Shown here: in pieces, positions 26,084-34,545 of the stretch
How positions within the stretch are numbered: position 1 is the first letter of the stretch
How the letters are laid out: each line of letters begins with the position of its first letter
Assembly (NCBI GenBank): GCA_021785435.1
Contig: JAJYFE010000007.1
Location: 1-54,799, forward strand
From: Planctomycetota bacterium
Lineage (GTDB): Bacteria > Planctomycetota > Phycisphaerae > WQYP01
DNA length: 54,799 nt
Direction of reading: 5' to 3'
Program-made: the position numbers and the translations under genes
The notes under the pieces: generated by a model
Told to the model about the DNA's origin: nothing
Database searches by the model: none
What the model saw: the letters and a program-made list of their open reading frames with translations, nothing else

Positions 26084-28201
26084 TTAACCGCGGCGAGTAG
26101 CGTCCTCCACCAGCGCCGTCAGCAGTGTGCAAAATTGAGCCGGGTGCGGGGTAACTTGAGGGGCCACGCTAGCCAGGGCCTGCATGGCGATACGGCGATA
26201 GCGTTCGTCCCCGAGCAGCCATCCCAAGCGGAGCAGAGAATGTACCGCCACGGCATAGGGCGCCGGGAGGGCGTTGTCCGCGGCGGATTTAAGGCGAACC
26301 AGCAATGGCTGGTGCGCGGCGCCCGCGCTGAAAAAACCGCCCGCCGCAACATCATGGAACCGCGCTATCATGCCATCGGCCAGCTCCCGCGCCTGGGCCA
26401 CGCGGCGTTGGACAACCGGCTCCGCCGTCCGGTCCCACCGCTCCTGCCATCCGGGCACGACCGATCCGGCCGCGGAGGTATGAGCGGAGGAGGTAATCCA
26501 ATTTAACGCAAGCTGTGCTTCCACAAGGTCCAGCCACCCCTGCAGGGTGTAGGCGTAATCTTCCAGATACGCCGCGCCTGTGGCGGCCGCCGCCCGGGTG
26601 ACACGGCACCATTCTCCATCGGAATGCCGGTTCCGGGACCACAGGGCATCAGCGGCCCGGTTCGCCGCCGCCAGATATTCTGGCGCGACCAAGGCCGCCG
26701 CACTTCGCGCCAAGGCCCCAACCATCAGACCATTCCAGCCGGTCAGAACCTTATCGTCCAGCGCCGGCGCCACGCGCTGGCGGCGGATGGCCAGCAGGCG
26801 CTGCCGCAAAATGTCCAAACGCCCGGCGATCGCGGCGCTGTCTGAACCTACCACCCGGGCGATTTCCGCCGGAGCACGGGCGATGGCTAGCACGTGGACG
26901 CCGTTCCAGTTGCCCTCTGGTGAAAGGCCGTAATGAAGCGTCAGCAGATTCCAATCGCCGGTATCGTCGCATACCTGTTGGAGCTGCTCCCATGACCAAA
27001 CGTAATAGCGCCCCTCGCCGCCAAGACTATCCGCATCCAGGCTGCCGCCAAAAAGCCCATCGGGAGTCGCCATCGTTTCAAGAACGAAGTCCAGCGTGCG
27101 CCGCGCGACGCACTGGAAGTCCGCGTTGGCCAGCCGCCGCCCGGTTCGGGCATACACCGCGGCCAGCAGGGCATTATCGTAAAGCATCTTTTCAAAATGC
27201 GGCACCAGCCAGCGTTCATCGGTGCTGTACCGCGCAAAGCCGCCGGCGAGCTGATCCCAGATGCCACCGGCCGCCATTCGCTCCAAGGTGACCGTTAGCA
27301 GGTGGGTCAAGGAGTTGCCCGGATCGGGCAGCAGCGGATGCAGGGCGGATCGAACATCGGTCACCACGTCGCCGGGGGAGTGCGCCGGCGAAAAACTCGC
27401 CATGGCACTCGCGGCGGATGGTTCCGAAGCGTGCGACCCGGCAGTCGGCTTGCCCCCCAGCGCCGCCCACGCCGGCCGTGGCGCTGGGCCGAGAGGCGAA
27501 AGATTCTCCAGACACGCCAGCCATAGCTCCAGCGCCTGATGGGGTGGAAATTTCGGCGCCCCGCGCCAGCCGCCCCATTGCGGATCAAAGCGATCCAACT
27601 GGTCCCGTATCGCTTCGGTCAGCCAACCGGTGGCGTCGCCCACCACCGGGGCGGACGTGCTGCGGCTGTGCGCGATCAAGGCTTCTGTAACCCGGTGGGC
27701 CTGAGCCAAAACTTCGGCCCGCTGGGTTTTCCAGGCCTGAGCGACGGCCCGCAGAACCTCGGGAAAACTGGGGCGGCCGGAGCGGTCCACCGGTGGAAAG
27801 TAGGTGCCGGCGTAGAACGGTTCCAAGTCTGGCGTCAGCCATACGCTCATCGGCCAACCGCCGCTGCCGGTGAGCAGTTGCGTCGCGAGCATGTAAATCT
27901 CATCGACGTGCGGCTGCTCCTCCCGATCCACCTTGATACTCACAAAATCCTGATTCAGCAGCGCGGCAATCGCGTCATTGGCGAATGATTCCCGTTCCAT
28001 GACGTGGCACCAGTGGCATGCCGCAAAGCCGACCGACAGAAAAATCGGTTTATCCTGGCGCCGGGCCAGGTCCAGCGCCTCCTGGCGCCACGGCCACCAG
28101 TCCACGGGATTATGCGCGTGTTGCAACAGATAAGGACTGTGGGCGCCCACCAAGTGGTTGGACGCACGTTTCGGTGCAGTGGCTGTGTGGTCGGACATCA
28201 A
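26084..28201 (-). CDS. DUF255 thioredoxin-fold protein (YyaL/SPATA20 family)
   Basis: 705 residues. The N-terminal thioredoxin-like domain carries the family signature NPVDWWPWRQEALDLA, then LSVGFAACHWCHVMERESF with a CHWC pair, and GSGGWPMSVWLTPDLEPFYA. The remainder is an alpha/alpha barrel resembling N-acylglucosamine 2-epimerase or cellulase-type barrels (HFEKMLYDNALLAAVYA, LTGWNGLMVGALARSA, YLEDYAYTLQGWLDLVEAQL). The biochemical role of this widespread family is not settled. Residues ~245-280 form a Ser/Ala/Pro-rich insert. The gene is monocistronic with a repeat upstream. The first ATG (28201) or the next codon could start it. Confidence 0.9.
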   Translation of the reverse strand: MMSDHTATAPKRASNHLVGAHSPYLLQHAHNPVDWWPWRQEALDLARRQDKPIFLSVGFAACHWCHVMERESFANDAIAALLNQDFVSIKVDREEQPHVDEIYMLATQLLTGSGGWPMSVWLTPDLEPFYAGTYFPPVDRSGRPSFPEVLRAVAQAWKTQRAEVLAQAHRVTEALIAHSRSTSAPVVGDATGWLTEAIRDQLDRFDPQWGGWRGAPKFPPHQALELWLACLENLSPLGPAPRPAWAALGGKPTAGSHASEPSAASAMASFSPAHSPGDVVTDVRSALHPLLPDPGNSLTHLLTVTLERMAAGGIWDQLAGGFARYSTDERWLVPHFEKMLYDNALLAAVYARTGRRLANADFQCVARRTLDFVLETMATPDGLFGGSLDADSLGGEGRYYVWSWEQLQQVCDDTGDWNLLTLHYGLSPEGNWNGVHVLAIARAPAEIARVVGSDSAAIAGRLDILRQRLLAIRRQRVAPALDDKVLTGWNGLMVGALARSAAALVAPEYLAAANRAADALWSRNRHSDGEWCRVTRAAAATGAAYLEDYAYTLQGWLDLVEAQLALNWITSSAHTSAAGSVVPGWQERWDRTAEPVVQRRVAQARELADGMIARFHDVAAGGFFSAGAAHQPLLVRLKSAADNALPAPYAVAVHSLLRLGWLLGDERYRRIAMQALASVAPQVTPHPAQFCTLLTALVEDATRRG

Positions 28202-28325
28202 TCAATTATAGGGCGGGCAATTGTCCCGGGGGACCAACCCAGACCCGGCCGGTCATGCGCCACGCGGAATGTGACAATCCACGGGTTCCGATGATTATTG
28301 CGACGAATGCTTGGTCCCCGCTTAA

Positions 28326-28513
28326 CTTTCGGGTACCCCGTCCGCCACCGGTCACCGGGTCGCCGTGGGCGACGCGCTACGGTAAGCTGAAAAAGCACCG
28401 GTCGCCGGGTTGCCGTGGCCGATTCGCTGCGGCGACCCGAGGGCCGGTGCTGCCGGTTCAGCGGCGAGTCTGAGGCTCTTTCGCCAACCAGAAATTTATC
28501 CGTTGATAAAGCA
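28326..28513. repeat. Dispersed repeat family A, copy 3
   Basis: CTTTCGGGTACCCCGTCCGC, then GGTCACCG and the hairpin GTCGCC-GTG-GGCGAC (28359-28373). A duplicated inner part follows (CACCGGTCGCCGGGTTGCCG), then GGCCGGTGCTGCCGGTTCAG and the right end CAACCAGAAATTTATCCGTT. It occupies most of the gap between the DUF255 gene and the YlbF-like gene. Confidence 0.75.
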
Positions 28514-28545
28514 CCAGCGCGGGGGCGGGCGCGCCTGATGAACGG

Positions 28546-29001
28546 TTATCCCGGAATAATCAACCGCGAGGGAGCACCGGGCCGGCCGGCCGGATTCCCC
28601 GCACCCGCTTGCAGCGGCCCGGCGGCGCCCCCCGCCGCATCGCCCGGCTGGAGCGTGATGGCCGGTCCACCGTTGATGCCGGCGTTGATCGCCTCCTGAA
28701 CCTGGCGCATTAACTGCATATATTGGGTCTGCGCTGCGATTAGTTTTTTCAGCAGCGGATGCAGCGCCACACTTTGTTGCAGAGACTGCATTTGCTGTTT
28801 GTCCGCCAGGGCGATCGGTTGTCCGGTGGCTTCCATGACCGCCAGCGCTTCCATACCCTGCTCAAATTGTTCCAGCAGCTGGCGGGCCGCCACATCCAGT
28901 TCCAACTGGCGAGCCAGGTCCTGGTAGGCTTGCACCACCGGATTAGCGGCAATAATCCCCCCCAGCCGTCGGGCTTCGGTCAACAATTGTTCGTCGGTCA
29001 C
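28546..29001 (-). CDS. YlbF/YmcA-family protein
   Basis: 151 residues starting at the GTG at 29001, which is preceded by an excellent GAAGGAGGC; an upstream ATG at 29103 has no such site and its product looks non-coding. The helical core (ARRLGGIIAANPVVQAYQDL, ARQLEQFEQ-like, LADKQQMQSLQQSVALHPLL, LIAAQTQYMQLMRQVQEAIN) fits the Com_YlbF family, whose members control competence, sporulation or RNase Y complexes in Firmicutes. The last ~35 residues are a Gly/Ala/Pro tail. In this lineage the role is unknown. It is divergent from the kinase gene. Confidence 0.82.
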   Translation of the reverse strand: MTDEQLLTEARRLGGIIAANPVVQAYQDLARQLELDVAARQLLEQFEQGMEALAVMEATGQPIALADKQQMQSLQQSVALHPLLKKLIAAQTQYMQLMRQVQEAINAGINGGPAITLQPGDAAGGAAGPLQAGAGNPAGRPGAPSRLIIPG

Positions 29002-29074
29002 GGAAGCCTCCTTCCTCTGCGCATTACTATAACCCACCCCGCCGCACGAAGCCATATCGCCAGGGCCTGCCCCC

Positions 29075-29104
29075 TTGCCGAAAGTGGCTGGTCGGGGATA
29101 CAAT
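29075..29104 (+). promoter_or_regulatory. Candidate promoter of the kinase operon
   Basis: TTGCCG (29075-29080) and TACAAT (29099-29104) are 18 bp apart, upstream of the kinase gene and downstream of the divergent YlbF start. Fair match to a sigma70 promoter. Confidence 0.4.
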
Positions 29105-29199
29105 CTTTAAGGGCATTGGGCGCCACGTGACGAGCGTCTGCGCGCTATCTTGCGCAAAAATGAACTTCAAGGAAGCGCCGGTTTAAAGGATTTTCCGCG

Positions 29200-30447
29200 A
29201 TGGCCAACACCGCCGCCGCCACCAAATCCGACACCCTTCTGGGACGCCTGGTCGTGGATCAGGGTCTTTGCACCCAGGAGGAACTTAACGATTGCCTGGC
29301 CCTGCAAAGCCATGTCGGCGAATCGGGAAGCTACCGCACCTTGGCGGGGATCCTGGTCGCTAATGGCTGCATCACCGAATCTCAGCTTCGGCGTGTCCGG
29401 GCTATCGTGGAAGAGCAGAAAGGTTTTCAGCAAATTCCCGGCTACCAGATCCTGTCCCGTCTGGGAGCCGGCGCCATGGCCGTTGTGTATAAGGCCCGCC
29501 AACTTTCGCTGGACCGCATCGTCGCCATCAAGGTTTTGCCGCGGAAAATGAGCGAAACGCAGGAATTTGTCGACCGCTTTTATATGGAAGGCAAAGCGGC
29601 GGCAAAATTGAATCATCCCAATATCGTCGCTGCTTATGACGTCGGCGAAGCCGGCGGTTATCACTATTTCGTCATGGAGTACGTGGAGGGCAAGACTGTT
29701 TATGACCAACTTGCGGACCGCCACAATCGCTATACGGAAAAGGAAGCCCTGAATATCGTCATTCAGGTCTGTCGCGCTCTGGTCCACGCCCACCAGCACG
29801 GCTTGATCCACCGCGATGTCAAGCCCAAGAACATTATGATTACCCCCGAAGGCGTCGCCAAGCTCGCGGACATGGGTTTGGCGCGGATGGCCGGGGATCA
29901 GGCGATGGCGGCGGCCGAAGCCGGCAAAGCCTATGGCACGCCTTATTACATCTCACCGGAACAGATCCGCGGCGAGATAAACGTCGATTTCCGGGCCGAC
30001 ATCTACTCACTCGGCGCGACGTTCTATCACATGGTCACCGGGCGCCTACCGTTCGAGGCGGCTTCGCCCACCGCCGTGATGTACAAGCATTTGCGGGAGG
30101 AGCTGGTTCCCCCGGATCACATTGTCAAGTCGTTAAGCGCCGGAGTGGCCGAGGTTATCGAGGTAGCGATGGCCAAAGACCCCAAGAAGCGTTACAACAA
30201 CACCGAGGATATGCTGGCGGATCTGGAAGCGCTGGCCCGAGGCGAGCCGCCGTTGGTGGCACGCAAGACCTATGATCTGCGGGCGCTGGCCACTTTGGAA
30301 AAAACCGACGGCCTCGGCGGGCAGAAGACCATCGATCTGGCGCCGCCATCCTTCGGCCAGAAATTCAACGATCCACTGGTCCTGGGGCTTTTCGGCGCAC
30401 TGCTGATCGCCGTCATCGTTATTGCTTTCCTGTTGCTGCGGCGATGA
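29200..30447 (+). CDS. Hanks-type Ser/Thr protein kinase with membrane anchor
   Basis: 415 residues. Residues ~12-75 hold two copies of an LGxLLVxxGxITExQL motif (LLGRLVVDQGLCTQEEL and LAGILVANGCITESQL), similar to MshEN/type II secretion N-terminal repeats and probably a sensory or docking unit. The kinase domain (~82-345) has the Gly loop LGAGAMAVVYKA, catalytic Lys in VAIKVLP, HRDVKPKN near 204-211, ADMGLA at the DFG position (Met for Phe) and YGTPYYISPEQ. A single membrane helix (~392-411) sits at the very C-terminus with no sensor domain outside. manA follows after 15 bp and a metallo-beta-lactamase gene after that. Confidence 0.93.
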   Translation: MANTAAATKSDTLLGRLVVDQGLCTQEELNDCLALQSHVGESGSYRTLAGILVANGCITESQLRRVRAIVEEQKGFQQIPGYQILSRLGAGAMAVVYKARQLSLDRIVAIKVLPRKMSETQEFVDRFYMEGKAAAKLNHPNIVAAYDVGEAGGYHYFVMEYVEGKTVYDQLADRHNRYTEKEALNIVIQVCRALVHAHQHGLIHRDVKPKNIMITPEGVAKLADMGLARMAGDQAMAAAEAGKAYGTPYYISPEQIRGEINVDFRADIYSLGATFYHMVTGRLPFEAASPTAVMYKHLREELVPPDHIVKSLSAGVAEVIEVAMAKDPKKRYNNTEDMLADLEALARGEPPLVARKTYDLRALATLEKTDGLGGQKTIDLAPPSFGQKFNDPLVLGLFGALLIAVIVIAFLLLRR

Positions 30448-30462
30448 AGCAGTGAGGGGGCC

Positions 30463-31605
30463 ATGTACCCATTGAAGTTTCGACCCGTTTTTCAGCAGCG
30501 GATTTGGGGGGGGCACCGGCTTTACCAGGTGCTGGGGCGGCCGGTGCCGCCGGCGCTGCGGTCCGCGCCGCTGGGAGAATCCTGGGAGCTGGCCGATCTG
30601 CCGCCCGGAGCGGTACAGCCGGGTTCGGCCGGCGCGGCGCCGGACGGCAGCTTAAGCAGCGTGATCGCCAACGGACCGCGGGCGGGACAAAAATTGCATG
30701 AGGTCATCGGGGCTAACCTCGCCGCGGTGCTGGGCACGGGCGCGTCCAACGGCTATTTTCCGCTGCTGATAAAATTTCTCGATGCGCGGGAAAATTTATC
30801 AGTCCAGGTACATCCTGACGCGGGATATATGCAGACGCATCCCGGAACCCATCTAAAAAGCGAGGCCTGGTATGTGCTGGCAGCCCAGCCGGGAGGAAAA
30901 ATCTATCGGGGACTGAAGCCGGGTGTGGATCGGGACACCTTTCGCGCGGCGCTGGGGACGGGCCGTGTGGAGCCATTGTTAAACGCGATAGTCGTGCGGC
31001 CGGGCGAGTGCCATTACCTCCCCTCGGGCCTGATCCATGCCTTGGGCGCCGGGGTGCTGGTGGCGGAGGTGCAAACGCCCAGCGATACAACGTTCCGCGT
31101 GTTTGACTGGAACCGCCTGGATGCCGCGGGGCGCAAACGCGAACTGCATGTGGAGCAGGCGTTGGAGGTGCTGCGGTGGGATTCCGACGCGCGACCGCAG
31201 CCTGAGCGCAGCAATATGCCGGCCCAACGAGACGACGCATTCTTAACCGCCCAAAACGCCCAAGACCGGCCGATAAGCGCCAGCCGCGGCGCAAGGGCAA
31301 CCAGTGCTTCCGCCAAGGGCGTAGATGCGCTGGACCGCGAAACAGACGGAGTGTACCGCACGGAGCTGGTTAACTGCCCGCATTTTTCCTTGTCGTGGGC
31401 ATCGTTGTCCCGGGGGAGTATGGAACTAGCGGCCGGCCGGCCAAGTGTATGGATTGGCGTTGGCGGCCAAGGAGTGATCGAATGCCAGGATGGCCCGGCC
31501 GTGGCTTTTACCGTCGGCGATACGTTGCTGCTCCCCGCGGGAATTCGCCGCCCACGCTTGACCGTGGTGGCTGCGTGCAGCTGGCTTGAGGCGAGCGTAC
31601 CGTGA
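30463..31605 (+). CDS. manA: Class I mannose-6-phosphate isomerase
   Basis: A zinc cupin isomerase interconverting mannose 6-phosphate and fructose 6-phosphate, 380 residues. It begins LKFRPVFQQRIWGGHRLYQV, typical of the short Bacillus-type enzyme. Zinc and active-site regions are LSVQVHPD (~residue 113), KSEAWYVL, and HYLPSGLIHALGAGVLVAEV. Residues ~245-290 are a variable linker, longer than usual. GAGGG precedes the ATG. It lies 15 bp after the kinase, and the next start (GTGA) overlaps its stop. It could feed mannose released by the GH38 enzyme at 34.5-36.8 kb into glycolysis, a link made from function only. Confidence 0.93.
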   Translation: MYPLKFRPVFQQRIWGGHRLYQVLGRPVPPALRSAPLGESWELADLPPGAVQPGSAGAAPDGSLSSVIANGPRAGQKLHEVIGANLAAVLGTGASNGYFPLLIKFLDARENLSVQVHPDAGYMQTHPGTHLKSEAWYVLAAQPGGKIYRGLKPGVDRDTFRAALGTGRVEPLLNAIVVRPGECHYLPSGLIHALGAGVLVAEVQTPSDTTFRVFDWNRLDAAGRKRELHVEQALEVLRWDSDARPQPERSNMPAQRDDAFLTAQNAQDRPISASRGARATSASAKGVDALDRETDGVYRTELVNCPHFSLSWASLSRGSMELAAGRPSVWIGVGGQGVIECQDGPAVAFTVGDTLLLPAGIRRPRLTVVAACSWLEASVP

Positions 31606-32642
31606 ATCAGCGCTCTAAAATGCTGGCGATGAAGCACACGGAACCAGAACCGATCCTGACCAGCGACTCAACCGGAGCGCCGGCGCCTGCCGATTCCACC
31701 GTTCCCCGCCAAGTGCCGTTGCTGCCGGCCATGGCCATTTTAAAAACCCCCTATTTCCACGTGTTAGGGTACAGCGTCGCCGGTGAAGAAAGCGTGGTGC
31801 AGCTGCCAGAGCTGAACGTGGTGTTTGATATCGGCAAATGCCCGCGGCCCGTGCTCACCAGCGATTTTTGTCTGCTTACCCATGGCCATATCGACCATAG
31901 TGCGGGCCTGGTGTATTACCTGTCGCAGCGAACCTTTCAGGGGATGAGCCCCGGCACCGTGCTATGCCCCGCCGCCATCGCCGACGGTTTGACGCAGATC
32001 CTTCAGGCCTGGGCGACCTTGGAAGGCAAGGTGCCGGCGCATCGTCTGGTGCCGATGCGGCCGGGCGAGGAAGTGGAGCTGCGCAAAGGCTTGATCGTCC
32101 GCGCCTTCGCCACCTGTCATACCGTGGCTTCGGTAGGTTTCCTGTTGCTGGACCGGCGGGAGAAACTCAAGCCGGAGTTGCTCGAACAAAATCTGCCCGG
32201 TCACGTCCTGCGCGACATGAAAAAGCGGGGGGAAAAGATCACTTACACCCTGGACATACCGCTGGCGGCCTACACGGGCGATACGAGTATGGCGGAAACG
32301 CTTACGCAGGACGGCGTATGCGAGGCACGGGTGCTCATCACCGAGTGCACCTTCTTTGCCCCGGAGCATCGCCGTCGTGCCGCCCAGGGCCGCCATCTGC
32401 ACCTGGACGATCTGCTGGAAGCGTTGCCGAAACTGCGCAATGAACTGGTGCTGATCGCCCATGTATCCCGCCGGACTTATTGGCGGTGGGCGGCCCGGCA
32501 GTTGCACCGCGCCATCGCCGGGATGGAGCACCTTCCGAAGGTGGAATTTCTGATGGAGCACGCCCAGCACCTGCAGGTGCGGCCGGGCAAGGCCGCGGCT
32601 TTCATTCCGGTGGAGCCGCCCATCACGGAAGAGGCGGACTAA
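31602..32642 (+). CDS. Metallo-beta-lactamase fold hydrolase (RNase Z-like)
   Basis: 346 residues starting at GTG 31602, which overlaps the manA stop by 4 bases; ATG 31611 or 31629 are alternatives. The metal motif is LLTHGHIDHSAGL, with further ligands likely in FATCHTVASVGF, the AYTGDTSM Asp and the HVSRRTY His. The order and spacing recall RNase Z/ElaC-type proteins with substrate-specific loops, and similar proteins occur in plants and cyanobacteria. Activity on tRNA is not proven here. It is the last gene of the apparent kinase-manA operon. Confidence 0.83.
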   Translation: MNQRSKMLAMKHTEPEPILTSDSTGAPAPADSTVPRQVPLLPAMAILKTPYFHVLGYSVAGEESVVQLPELNVVFDIGKCPRPVLTSDFCLLTHGHIDHSAGLVYYLSQRTFQGMSPGTVLCPAAIADGLTQILQAWATLEGKVPAHRLVPMRPGEEVELRKGLIVRAFATCHTVASVGFLLLDRREKLKPELLEQNLPGHVLRDMKKRGEKITYTLDIPLAAYTGDTSMAETLTQDGVCEARVLITECTFFAPEHRRRAAQGRHLHLDDLLEALPKLRNELVLIAHVSRRTYWRWAARQLHRAIAGMEHLPKVEFLMEHAQHLQVRPGKAAAFIPVEPPITEEAD

Positions 32643-32680
32643 CGGCAAGATGGCCCCAAGGCTTGGTCACTCCATAGCTG

Positions 32681-32870
32681 CTTTCGGGTACCCTGGCCGA
32701 AAGCCATTCACCCGGTCGCCGCGGGCGACTGGCTACGGCGAGTAACCCGCAGCGACGGGGTCGGGCGCTGCAGCGGCATCTCGAACCCGTCGCTTACGCT
32801 CCGGGCTATGGGGAGTGGCCGGATTTTAGAGGCTCTTTCGGCAATCAGAAATTTATCGCTTGACAAAGCC
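32681..32870. repeat. Dispersed repeat family A, copy 4, with embedded family E
   Basis: CTTTCGGGTACCCTGGCCGA, then AAGCCATTCACC and the hairpin GTCGCC-GCG-GGCGAC (32715-32729). A family E segment (GGCGCTGCAGCGGCATCTCG) is inserted at ~32755-32815, then the family A right end CAATCAGAAATTTATCGCTT. It ends directly at the sulfatase stop codon (32871). It shows that A and E can nest. Confidence 0.75.
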
Positions 32871-34319
32871 CTAAGGCTGCGCATCCACCACGATGCCTTC
32901 GCCCGTAAGGAACTGGTTGGAATAGAAATAGAAGTGCTTTTCACGGGCCATCCGCGGCGTGCGTTGGTAACGCGCGAGTTGCGCCTGCGGCTCCCAGAAA
33001 CGTTCGACCTGCCGGCGCAGCGTGCCGACGCGCGCGGCGTGTTGAGACTTTCCCGCGAGATTGCACTCCTCGTGGGGGTCGTCGGGCAGATGATAAAGCT
33101 CTTCGGCGCCGTCGAGATATAGGTTGTACTTCCATGGCCCCGAGCGGATCATGCAACCGGCGTGTTCCGGCTGCTTAAGCAGAACACTTTCACTATAGAC
33201 GGCGTCCCGGTGCAGCCGGCCGCCATCCAGCACGGGCAGCAGACTCTGACCGTCACAGGTGGCGGGGGCTGACACCCCGGCCACGGCACAAAGGGTGGGA
33301 AAGAGGTCGATCAGCCCCACCGGGACGGCCACGCGCTTTGCGGGAGCAATTCGCCCGGGCCAGCGCATCAGCAACGGCACGCGGGCGGAGGCCTCAAAGA
33401 ACACGCTCTTCTGCCAAAGTCCGTGTTCACCAGCCATCTCGCCGTGGTCGGAGCTGTAGATGACCAGCGTATCGTCGGCCAGACCCAAGTAATCCAACAC
33501 TTCAAGCACCCGCCCGACGGCGTCATCAACCCACTCCACACAGCCGGCATAGGCCGCCAGCGTCCGGCGGCGCTGTTCCTGCTCGGCGTTGGAAAGGCGG
33601 CCCGGCTCCGCCGGATACAGCCAGCGGATGGCCTGACGAACAAAGGGTACCGATGTCCTGAAATGTGGATCCCGCACCCGCGGCAGGCGAGCGTGCCGCA
33701 GGCTATGTTCAAACAGCGCTGGTGGGGGATTGAATGGAAAATGCGGCTTATCGAAATGCACGCTCAAAAGAAACGGTTGTTGCGGATGCAGCCCCTGGTG
33801 TAGCTGGAGCCACTTGGCCGTCTCGGCGACACAGATTTCCGTTTGGGTCAGTGGCAACGGAATGCCGCTGGGACCCGGTTGCTGCAGCCATTCGCCCAGG
33901 CCGGATTCGCCTTTGTCCGGGGTGCGCCTCGGGTCAGGCTGATGCGCCTGGCCAAACCAATCGCCGTAGGGCCGCTGCTGGTAGCCGTGGAACTGCTCGC
34001 CGTTAAAGTGGGCTTTGCCAATCAGACAGGTGCGATAACCCGCCTGGCTAAGTATCCGCGGAAAGGTGACGCTGTTGGCTTCCAGGATGTGCTGGTTGTC
34101 GTAAATACCCAGGTTGCGGCTGTAGCGTCCAGTCACCAGCGCGGCCCGGCTCGGCACGCAAAGAGGATTTTGGCAATAGCAATTCTCAAAGCGTAGCCCC
34201 GCCCGGGCCAGAGCGTCGAGATGCGGCGTGCGCACCCAAGGGTGGCCGGCATGCCCGAGCCAGTGGGGATTATGTTGGTCGGACAGGACAAATAAGATAT
34301 TGGGGCGGCGCTGATGCAT
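32871..34319 (-). CDS. Type I sulfatase
   Basis: A formylglycine-dependent sulfatase of 482 residues that hydrolyses sulfate esters. NILFVLSDQHNPHWLG supplies the first metal-binding acidic residue. The maturation motif is CVPSR, with Cys54 converted to formylglycine by a maturase encoded elsewhere. KAHFNG, SVHFDKPHFPF and VIYSSDHGEMAGEHGLW give further active-site residues. No signal peptide is visible, so it is either cytoplasmic or exported by another route. It is the last gene of the minus-strand glycan module; 226 bp containing family C repeats separate it from the mannosidase gene. Confidence 0.93.
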   Translation of the reverse strand: MHQRRPNILFVLSDQHNPHWLGHAGHPWVRTPHLDALARAGLRFENCYCQNPLCVPSRAALVTGRYSRNLGIYDNQHILEANSVTFPRILSQAGYRTCLIGKAHFNGEQFHGYQQRPYGDWFGQAHQPDPRRTPDKGESGLGEWLQQPGPSGIPLPLTQTEICVAETAKWLQLHQGLHPQQPFLLSVHFDKPHFPFNPPPALFEHSLRHARLPRVRDPHFRTSVPFVRQAIRWLYPAEPGRLSNAEQEQRRRTLAAYAGCVEWVDDAVGRVLEVLDYLGLADDTLVIYSSDHGEMAGEHGLWQKSVFFEASARVPLLMRWPGRIAPAKRVAVPVGLIDLFPTLCAVAGVSAPATCDGQSLLPVLDGGRLHRDAVYSESVLLKQPEHAGCMIRSGPWKYNLYLDGAEELYHLPDDPHEECNLAGKSQHAARVGTLRRQVERFWEPQAQLARYQRTPRMAREKHFYFYSNQFLTGEGIVVDAQP

Positions 34320-34339
34320 GGATTGAACCTTCCGCTAAA

Positions 34340-34510
34340 CCGCAAGTCGCCGTCGAGAGACCGTTAGGCGACTCGACAAAGGTCGCCATAGCGACTCCCC
34401 GACCTGCCCGCCCACTGGTCGCCGGAGAGGGCGACTCGACAAAGCCTGCCCGCCCACTGGCGGGGCGAGCGGGGCGAGCGGCCGATAATCCCGACCGCCT
34501 GCGGGGTAAC
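34340..34510. repeat. Repeat family C, copy 2, with several hairpins
   Basis: 34418-34435 is GTCGCC-N6-GGCGAC, followed by TCGACAAAGCCTGCCCGCCC and ACTGGCGGGGCGAGCGG, as at 4801-4875. A partial second copy precedes it (GACCTGCCCGCCCACTGG at ~34400), so the unit is in tandem here. It lies between the GH38 and sulfatase genes of one transcription unit. Confidence 0.65.
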
Positions 34511-34545
34511 GGCAGGGGCGTGTCAAGTTATCCGTTAACAGCCCC

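Noticed and set aside
32857..32864. TTGACA at the right end of family A as an active promoter
   Set aside because: No -10 box at suitable distance and no plus-strand gene downstream for 12 kb; the similar copies have altered hexamers.
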